NCBI GenBank assembly: GCA_029931535.1
Contig: JAQPZY010001266.1
Coordinates: 954,001-1,018,000 of the forward strand
Reading direction: 5' to 3'
Source: Margaritifera margaritifera
Lineage: Eukaryota; Mollusca; Bivalvia; Unionida; Margaritiferidae
DNA: 64,000 nt
The translations under genes were made by a program, and so were the position numbers. Shown here one piece after another: positions 56,122-64,000 of this stretch (its first letter is position 1; every line of letters begins with the position of its first letter). The notes beneath the pieces were generated by a model. It made no database searches. It was given only the letters and a program-made list of their open reading frames with translations, and was not told the origin of the DNA.

Positions 56122-56355
56122 CTTGCTATGGGTTTAACGCCATTTTTCAGCACATGAGAGGCTGTACATGGCGGCCAGTATATTTGGTGGAGGAAGAACC
56201 CGAGAAAATCCCGGGAAGAACCTCCGACCCACGGGAAGCTACTGGCAAGTTTTCTCACATATCCACGCTGGCTGAGCCCGAGACTCGAACCCACGTGAGA
56301 TGTCAGTGATCTGTAAAGGCGAGCGCCTTGGACCATTTGACTACCCTGGGCCCAA
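56122..56355 (-). mobile_element. tRNA-derived SINE, family B
   Basis: Almost full-length complement of the copy at 27844, from ATGGGTTTAACGCCATTTTT through ATTTGGTGGAGGAAGAAC and ACTCGAACCCACG to CCCTGGGCCC. Confidence 0.85.
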
Positions 56356-56645
56356 CAAAAAGACGATAAATACATCTGTTATAAAGGTAACTAAGGGACT
56401 AGACGTTGTGCTGAGGATTACACAAGTTAAACCTCTTACGAAATTACTATCACAGCTAGCCTTCCCTACACATTAAGCTTAGCCCACTTGCCGTAAAAAA
56501 AAATACTGTTACACAAGAACAATATCTTCCTTCAGATCGGACAGTGCGCTCCTACTTGCTAAAGTAAATAAACCGAGAGTCACCTCATATTAAAGGAAAA
56601 GCATGTGTACTGTTAATGTTAATTTCAGTAAGGAATAACTATAAG

Positions 56646-56651
<6 letters not shown>

Positions 56652-56710
<59 letters not shown>
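56652..56710. repeat. (AT)n microsatellite
   Basis: A pure AT run. Confidence 0.98.
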
Positions 56711-56712
<2 letters not shown>

Positions 56713-57435
56713 TAGTACCACACCCTTACCACAATGGACGGACACTGTGTCCTGCATTTTACATTGTACTGGCTTAGTATATGTTTTTGCGTTCAGCGCA
56801 TGACCAGCTAGGCTTTTTGAACCCTGTATGTTTTACCTAGATTAATGAAAATTGGAGAGGCGATGTATTTTGATGAGTACTTTACTCTACTGGCAAGCTT
56901 TCTCCCATACCCACGTTGGCCGAGCTGAGACTCGAACCCACGCGGACAGAGGTGTGATATTAGTGATCTGTACAGGTGAGCACTTTAGACCACTCGACCA
57001 GCCGGGGCCCCATCGACAAGCAGATTTTAAGAATAATGTTTTAGGAAAAATCAATACAAAAGCAACATTAATCTGTCTTTTTATCAATTTATTACTTCTA
57101 CTTTTATATGATATAAATGTATGTTTTTATTTTACATTTTATGTCTTTTATGCCCTGTCACAGTAGATAGGTTGTTGGGTGGATGGGTAGGTGATTTCAC
57201 AATATGTCAGCATAATACTGGCTACATATTGGCAATTAAAAGTTCAAATTAAAAATTTCAAAAATGATTAAACGTTCAAATTTAAAGATAACATATTTTT
57301 TTAAAAAATCTTAAGTTAGAAATTTGGCCAAGATTACTTAAGTATGAATTTGTTTTCTGCCAGATAATGTTTACACTGGCTACTAGAGACTAGTGGAAGT
57401 AGAGTTAGGCTATGTAAACGTTGATTACACTGTGG
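56711..57435. repeat. Large dispersed repeat, copy 5, interrupted by a SINE
   Basis: ACATTGTACTGGCTTAGTAT, GATGAGTACTTTACT, AAGCAGATTTTAAGAATAAT, a microsatellite remnant near 57165-57190 and the terminal TGTAAACGTTGATTACAC block follow the family order. The stretch 56889-57010 is a family B SINE piece. Confidence 0.7.
56889..57010 (-). mobile_element. Truncated family B SINE nested in the dispersed repeat
   Basis: It contains the complement of the tRNA-like head (ACTCGAACCCACGCGGACAG, ACCACTCGACCAGCCGGGG) and stops in the body at CTGGCAAGC. Confidence 0.8.
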
Positions 57436-58129
57436 TTTTTAAATACTGGTGTCAAAGCGACTGAACTCCCATTATCCATATAGAATTTTCAACCCAATCT
57501 CAATTTGCATAAACGAGTTAAAGACTATATGCATAATTACTAATGTGTGTGTTGGCAGGTTGGGGGTGGGGGCCGGGTCGTGGGGGATCGGGGTGAATTG
57601 AAATGCTATTTACTGTAAAATCACAACGTTTTCATTCTGAACTATTCCAGCTATACTCTGTGAATTAGATCCTGTATAAAATATACATATCAATCATATC
57701 AAGATCATAGGAAGACAGTGAAATTCTATAATTATATTCACCACAACCACCAGTACCTCTACCACCATTATCATCCGTTTTAAATTAATGTGAAGTGAAC
57801 CTAATCTCAAGAAGCATTATCGAGCATTTTCCAATAAATGACCATTGACACTTATTTGTTATCTCGAAATCCATGCTTACAAAAACAATTCACTTTCATC
57901 CATTTTCGGCAGTCAGTAAATAAATAAAGAAAGAAATAACAGAAAGAAGAAAATAATGCAAAAGAATAATAGTTTTGAATAGCGTTAAATGTAAGTTCTA
58001 TCCAGATTCAAACTTTTTCTTGCTGATGTGGAAACTTTGTTGTACACCAGAAGGAGTTGATCAGGTTTATAAATACACAGGATGTATGTAATTACCTTTG
58101 GATTACCTTTTAGTTTTTGTATTATATAT
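57436..58129. other. No gene recognised
   Basis: AT-rich with a G-rich stretch near 57555-57590. Confidence 0.4.
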
Positions 58130-58595
58130 TGAAATCAGTTTGCCTTCGTAACATTTACGGATGGAAATCAGTTTGCCTTCGTAACATTTACGGATGGAAA
58201 TCAGTTTGCCCTCATAACATGTACGGATGGAAATCAGTTTGCCCTCATAACATGTACGGATGGAAATCAGTTTGCCCTCGTAACATTTATGGATGGAAAT
58301 CAGTTTGCCCTCATAACATTTACGGATGGAAATCAGTTTGCCCTCATAGCATGTACGGATGGAAATCAGTTTGCCCTCGTAACATTTATGGATGGAAATC
58401 AGTTTGCCCTCATAACATGTACGGATGGAAATCAGTTTGCCCTCATAACATGTACGGATGGAAATCAGTTTGCTCTCACAACATTTACGGATGGAAATTA
58501 GTTTGCCCTCATAACATGTACGGATGGAAATCAGTTTGCCCTCGTAACATTTACGGATGGAAATCAGTTTTGCCCTCATAACATTTAAGGATGGA
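58130..58595. repeat. 33-bp minisatellite, 14 copies
   Basis: The unit contains GGAAATCAGTTTGCCCTCAT plus AACATTTACGGAT. Long open frames on both strands result from the 33-base period. Confidence 0.95.
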
Positions 58596-58599
58596 TCAA

Positions 58600-59114
58600 G
58601 GGTGTGCTTGTCTCTTATTGTCATCTGACGCATTGAGAATCACTCACTTTCTATTGGAAATGGGCTATACTCAATTGTTGATAAAAGTCTTACTTCTATA
58701 TGTATCACTATAAAACTTTAATGCATAAGATCCGCACTTTAGAGTTTGAAAGACTATTAACCATACATTTATTGCATCATATTATCTCCATGCAAAATGT
58801 CTGTTGCAATTTAAAATTTCAGAACAGATTTTGGTATAATGATTAGTACAACTATCTCGTTGGATTGAATACAATTGTATTAAGGATAAAATATCAAAAA
58901 AACAACATACTATCAATAATTGAAATTGCTGCGCCGGTCGTAAATGCCATAACAGGCTGTGGCACCTGATTTCAGGATAGACTGATTTGATAGAATTTAA
59001 ACGTTTTAGCTGCCTTATTCATCATATTAAAGTCATTGCGGTGCTAGAAATATTAGAGTTCGTTTCTGATATCATCGTTGGGTGAATATTATGTAACAAC
59101 ATTTAACTCTTATA
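58600..59114. other. No gene recognised
   Basis: AT-rich, nothing supported. Confidence 0.4.
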
Positions 59115-59308
59115 GGGAGCCGCGGTGGTTCAGTAGTTAGCATGCCGGACTTGCGACCAAAAGCGTCCATGCTCGAATCCTACCATCAGACCAGCCTGGG
59201 TCAACTACCGTGGCGCGTTAGTGGGCAACGCACTTTACTCCAATTGCCTCGGCACTAAGTAACCTACTTGTGTTGCTGTGCCGTAAAACACCAAACCAAA
59301 CCCAAACC
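59115..59308 (+). mobile_element. tRNA-derived SINE, family A
   Basis: GGTGGTTCAGTAGTTAGC (A-box region), TGCTCGAATCC (B-box-like), CACTTTACTCCAATTGCCTC and GTGCCGTAAAACACCAAACC. It is the best-preserved copy of this family here. Confidence 0.85.
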
Positions 59309-59393
59309 AGGTCAACACTTATAACATCATACGGTAAATATTCTGTAATAACGTTCAACTCGTTTCAACAGAATCTTTACAATTAAAACAAAT

Positions 59394-59548
59394 GGGGAGT
59401 AGTGGTAGCTCCGTTGGTGGAGCGTCAGAATTGTAATCCAATATTCCTGGGTTCGATACCCGCCCAGGTCTGCTGCCTGGGTGTGTCCTTGAGAAAGGCA
59501 CTTAGCTCCCATTTCTTCGGCATGATGACCAGTAACCAACCAACCAAA
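59394..59548 (+). mobile_element. tRNA-derived SINE, family C
   Basis: A different tRNA-like head, TAGCTCCGTTGGTGGAGCG (A box and D stem-loop) and TGGGTTCGATACC (B box), then a body with CTTGAGAAAGGCACTTAGCT and a CCAACCAACC tail. Only one copy is seen. It is SINE-like because of the body and tail rather than a tRNA gene. Confidence 0.75.
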
Positions 59549-59582
59549 AATTAAAACAAAGTCTTTTATTAATGGACAGCTG

Positions 59583-60054
59583 CTCATAACGATCAGTTTC
59601 AATTTTAATGGGTGCAACCCCATACTTACTGTGCCCTGTGCTCATAACGATCAGTTTCAATTTTAATGGGTGCAACCCCATACTTACTGTGCCCTGTGCT
59701 CATAACGATCAGTTTCAATTTTAATGGGTGCAACCCCATACTTACTGTGCCCTGTGCTCATAACGATCAGTTTCAATTTTAATGGGTGCAACCCCATACT
59801 TACTGTGCCCTGTGCTCATAACGATCAGTTTCAATTTTAATGGGTGCAACCCCATACTTACTGTGCCCTGTGCTCATAACGATCAGTTTCAATTTTAATG
59901 GGTGCAACCCCATACTTACTGTGCCCTGTGCTCATAACGATCAGTTTCAATTTTAATGGGTGCAACCCCATACTTACTGTGCCCTGTGCTCATAACGATC
60001 AGTTTCAATTTTAATGGGTGCAACCCCATACTTACTGTACCCTGTGCTCATAAT
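59583..60054. repeat. 58-bp minisatellite, eight almost identical copies
   Basis: The unit contains CTCATAACGATCAGTTTCAA, TTTTAATGGGTGCAACCCC and ATACTTACTGTGCCCTGTG. Seven copies are identical by eye; the last has one change (GTGCCC to GTACCC). Confidence 0.97.
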
Positions 60055-60815
60055 ATTCCAAAATCATGCTTGGAACGTTTGTATGTCCTGTACGTCTTAC
60101 CTTTATCGTCACCAGCATTACATTCTACAGCGTTTCTCCAGTTTTGTTTGTAATTTACTAAGCTTCAACTTCTCAGCCTCTTCCAGCATAACGGCCTTAT
60201 TTATAGAAATATCATATATTTCCATATCACAGTCAAAGACTGTAAAGTGAGATTTAACTAGATAACTCCAGTGCCTATTTTCTGTTGCTCAGACCATCTG
60301 ATAATTGGAATATGATCTAGAAGTGTCCATGTGTAAAAGTCTATTCCAATGATTTAAAACACACTTCCTTATGTATGGAGGAATCCAGCTAATATTCCTG
60401 GAAATTGCAGCATTGGATCTACCGAGAAAGAATATACAGGCTCCATTCTGAGCGGCATTAATCCATGAATACTCTCTTATTCCTCATATCGCAGCACTAT
60501 GACTGATTGTAGACCATACAGTTCCGTCATATAGCTTTGAATATTCTTCAAACGGTAAACCACCCACGTTTTTGAAGTTATATATCAGTAGACCTAGCGC
60601 TCACTTTGCTGACTGCCACAGTTTTAGCAGTTACGTTATAATCTAACTAGTCTGAAGGAACTAAACCAATGTAACAGTAACCAATGTAACAGTAACCAAC
60701 ACACTTGATAGATTGTCCTGAACGCTTACAGTTGAACCCGGTTTGCGGAATTGATAGATTTATAAAGTGTACAATTATCTTTTTCCACAAAAAAGAGTCA
60801 ACCGGTATTGTGAAC
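60055..60815. other. No gene recognised
   Basis: AT-rich. A short CCAATGTAACAGTAA duplication lies at 60665-60700. Confidence 0.4.
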
Positions 60816-61015
60816 ACCAGTCTGTTAGAATGTCTTATAAACACTGAAGATGGTGAACACCAGTCTGTTAGAATGTCTGACAAACACTAAAGATATTCTG
60901 GTGAACACCAGTCAGTTACAATGTCTAACAGACACTAAAGATCTTCTGGTGAACACCAGTCAGTTACAATGTCAAACAGACACTAAAGATTTTCTGGTGA
61001 ACACCAGTTATAATG
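60816..61015. repeat. About 50-bp tandem repeat, four copies
   Basis: GGTGAACACCAGTCAGTTAC, AATGTCTAACAGACACTAAA and GATTTTCT recur with small indels. Confidence 0.9.
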
Positions 61016-61067
61016 TCTAATAAAAACGTAAGTTCTACAGATGATTTGGCGATCAAAACTATACGAA

Positions 61068-61620
61068 GGTTATTTGAAACGTTCTGCATATTTTGTTAAA
61101 GATAGATAAATTAATTTTCTACAAAATAATCTGCAGCTGGATGTGCAGCACGTTGAACACCTGTATATATGCGTGTGTGCCGTAACATAGGCAGATGACA
61201 GTGACTTAAAAATGTCGGATAAGGGGAACAATTCGGCCACTGAGCAAAGAGCATACTGTAAAATCCGGGCGCTCTTAGGGTACTCTCAGATTTATATCAA
61301 GGCTGATTTGGATACAGTTTATGAATGTAATTCTCTGTCATATTCTATAATTCTGAGGTGGTTTCATCGTTTTAAAGATGGTCGCGAATCCATGGAAGAT
61401 TATCCACGTTCTGACAGACCACTGTTGAGATTGGAGAGCGGGAAGTGGGATGGTGTGAAGGGACGAAGATACTCAATACACAAGACAAGGGTGACATGTG
61501 AACAGCGTTATGATGATGCAGCTTTCTCCTTAAGCAGACAATACAAGAACCCTTTGTATATGCGGATACATACTTTTGGCATGTAATAATATTGCATCAA
61601 AGTTACAGCTGAATACAGCT
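61068..61620 (+). pseudogene. Mariner-like transposase remnant
   Basis: The frame at 61212-61586 starts NNSATEQRAYCKIRALLGYS. It continues with SYSIILRWFHRFKDGRESME and a DYPRSDRP motif, the N-terminal helix-turn-helix region of mariner-type transposases (also fused in SETMAR). After about residue 70 it stops resembling a transposase, and no DDE catalytic part is present. It pairs with 2467-2830. Confidence 0.8.
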
Positions 61621-64000
61621 ACTGAAATAATAGATTATGACTTTCAAAAACTTTCACACAAAATTTTATTGTTGACATCGCCTATGCCGTCGTCGTAGGT
61701 GAGAGAGGAAACTCTAGCATAACAGGGTACAAGCTTCAGATATATAGCAATATTATTCCAAAGTTTCAGTTAAATAGAGTTAATGATGTAGAAAATATAA
61801 CATTTTGAAGAAATGTTAGCACAAACTCTTACCTTTGTTCACGCCGCTCACCTGTCACAGTCACCGTCTAAAATGTGATTCTCTCTATTCGCTGGCGAGA
61901 CAAAAAGGTTAAACCCATCAACTGTATGGAGGAGAACAATGTCTGTGCTATATTTATGACCGTATATTTTAGAAAAGTGGTTCGCTACAGTGCACTTTTC
62001 CCCCCATTTTTTTTACGCGTTGTAGACTGACTCCTAAACTTTCATTCAGCTGCATTGTTTCTAAATAAGATGAAGCGCTCTTGATTAAAAAGAAAACCAA
62101 ACAACAAAAAACAACAAAAAACAACGAAAAAACTAAGTCAACTTACACCTTTCACAAAAGTCTGCCATTTCATTTGCTTTTAACCAGAATACAGCACCTA
62201 TCCTCTTCTGTACACATTCAAAAACTAAGGTTATCAAAATAGTTCTTTACTATTAAATTAAAAATAAGATATTTGTATTTAATTAAATATTTATAATTCC
62301 TAATTTATGTTAGGGTTTATTTTTTTAAAACGTAAAATATGCCCCGCCCGGTCATTATTTACAACGTAAGGCTTTATTTCTTTATTTATTTTTAAATTTA
62401 TTTTGAAAGGAAATAACTTTCAAGGGATTCGGGATACCATACACATTTTCTGTTATTTTATCTTTGGTAAGAGATATACAAATATTGTGACTTTAAAAAA
62501 TTAACAAATTGGCATTCATGAGGATGAGGCTTATAAGTATGGAAATTCCCAAGCGTAACAACGTTTTAATCAGATGAAGTCTGCTTCTACAAATAAATGT
62601 GTGATATATCAGATTTATGTATTTCAATAGTACTAAACAAGTCATTAATTTATATTTTCTATCAAATTATAATTTTACGCTTTTTACACATGCGTAGTAG
62701 ATAAATAACGGGAGCACACGACCGCTAGTTACATTTAAAATAGTTTGATATTTTGGGTGTGTGATGGGATATCACCCACGCGCAATAAATAAAACAAAAC
62801 AAAATAATTCACGTATTAATTCAAATTACTGCCCTTGCGTTCTCCCAATTTTTTTACCTGTGTACACCTACCCACCAACATGTGCATGTGATCACGAGGC
62901 CACCTACCTTACAGCTGGAACGCCCTCAATATGAGCATAACTGTAAGTCAGAGTCGGGCCCACTCCAGAAATATCCAACTATTTTGAATTTAGCCACTGG
63001 CCTCGTGCTACCATTATTTACCATTATTTAATATTATTTACCATTACATTATTTACCATTATTTATCTACTTATTTCATATAAAACAATGTTTTCAAATG
63101 GTAAGACCACTTTTGTTTTTTGTTCATCTTTCGGGTGATAGAAAATACATTTGAAACAAAGGGAAGAAAATATCTGAAATGTTGTATTTGTACGACAATT
63201 TTAAAGTGCTAAAATGTATACAATTTCAGACGCCATAAAAGTGGTTAAGTTTTTGAAATGATTACTGGTACATTTATACTACATATGATACATATTTCAT
63301 ATTCAAATGCAATTAATATTTTATATACATACAAATATTTGACCTGATAAATGGTACAATACTTTCTGACATCAAACTTGATTATTTCGTCATAAAAAAT
63401 TCATGTACTTTATTTACATAAAACAATATAATGCCGAGAACATGAACTTTCTTTTAACTAAAAAAATATATATATATTGATAACTTGAAAAGCTCATTTT
63501 TACTAAAATTATCAAAAATGATAAGGGTAACATACTCTTTCTTGATGGCTCTTTCACAATGTCTTTAAATAAGAATGGGTTAAAATGAAACATGTCACCA
63601 TCCAAATCTCGAAGGGCCTGAAAGCTACTCGCTCCCTCCCTCTCTCTCTCGCTTTGTAATCTCTAGACAGTCATTCTTCAGACATTTATATATTTTTGAA
63701 TTTTTCTACTTTCTTATCAATTCTTTTATTCTTCATTTATCTATTCATCCATCCTTCCGTCAACCCATCTATACGTCCGTCCGACCGTCCTTTTTGGATA
63801 TGTTTAAGTACGCGTATGTATTTCTATCTATTACCTAGCGAACCTTTCCAAACATATCGACAAACCACATTACCGGTAGTCAATCATTTCCACCTTTCTT
63901 TTTCCTCGTCATCTTCTTTCCACGTGTCGAGCCCCTCGATGCCCCCTCCCCCTCCGCTACCGACTTCTGTTTGGTTTATACTATCCCTCAACACTCTGTC
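61621..64000. other. No gene recognised
   Basis: AT-rich sequence with a TTTACCATTA short repeat near 63010-63065 and a CT-rich tract at 63630-63655. Short frames only. Confidence 0.45.

Noticed and set aside
58103..58633. Frames of 154 and 176 codons
   Set aside because: A 33-bp minisatellite explains them.
59395..59470. Stand-alone tRNA gene
   Set aside because: The tRNA-like part runs directly into a SINE-type body and a CCAACC tail.

Overview
The window reads as AT-rich nuclear DNA of an invertebrate animal, most likely a mollusc or other lophotrochozoan. The grounds are a split gene with GT/AG introns of several kilobases, an AA15-type lytic polysaccharide monooxygenase (LPMO), several tRNA-derived SINE copies, degenerate LINE and mariner remnants, hAT-like and other inverted-repeat elements, and very many minisatellites and microsatellites. 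The species call is inference. No rRNA, stand-alone tRNA, CRISPR or prokaryotic operon was seen.

One gene dominates, on the + strand from about 18771 to 53129. Exons at 18771-18947, 24658-24826, 28584-28793 and 33136-33641 join in phase. They encode a signal peptide, a complete AA15 copper LPMO domain beginning at the mature N-terminal histidine, and a small six-cysteine module. Further exons on the same strand (36847-37032, 37775-37940, 46485-46600, 46949-47014, 47950-48281) look like a second, strongly diverged AA15 domain. Its histidine equivalent to His1 is internal and its HEAGG and axial-aromatic signatures are gone. Exons 50351-50605 and 53007-53129 then add two more six-cysteine modules with exactly the spacing of the first, and the last ends in a stop codon. 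The inferred product is a secreted protein: LPMO, Cys module, degenerate LPMO-like domain, Cys module, Cys module. Part of the second domain (between 37941 and 46484) was not found, and one junction is out of phase. The second half could therefore be partly missed, alternatively spliced or broken.

Left flank (1-18770): minisatellites, a mariner-like remnant (2467-2830), a minus-strand SINE, a minus-strand cysteine-containing reading frame of unknown nature (6001-6441), two copies of a large dispersed repeat (9610-11170, 14460-15670), a LINE 3' end (16163-17280) and a 220-bp hAT-like MITE with an 8-bp target duplication.

Introns: two solo LTR-like elements with 4-bp target duplications, another large dispersed-repeat copy, SINEs, a 1.4-kb inverted-repeat transposon, a 600-bp foldback element and many tandem arrays. 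One array (31409-31785) repeats a consensus-like 5' splice site and another (31937-32395) repeats CCAAT and E-box sequences.

Right flank (53130-64000): three kinds of tRNA-like SINE, a 33-bp array, an almost perfect 58-bp array, a second mariner-like remnant (61068-61620) and about 2.4 kb at the end with nothing recognised.
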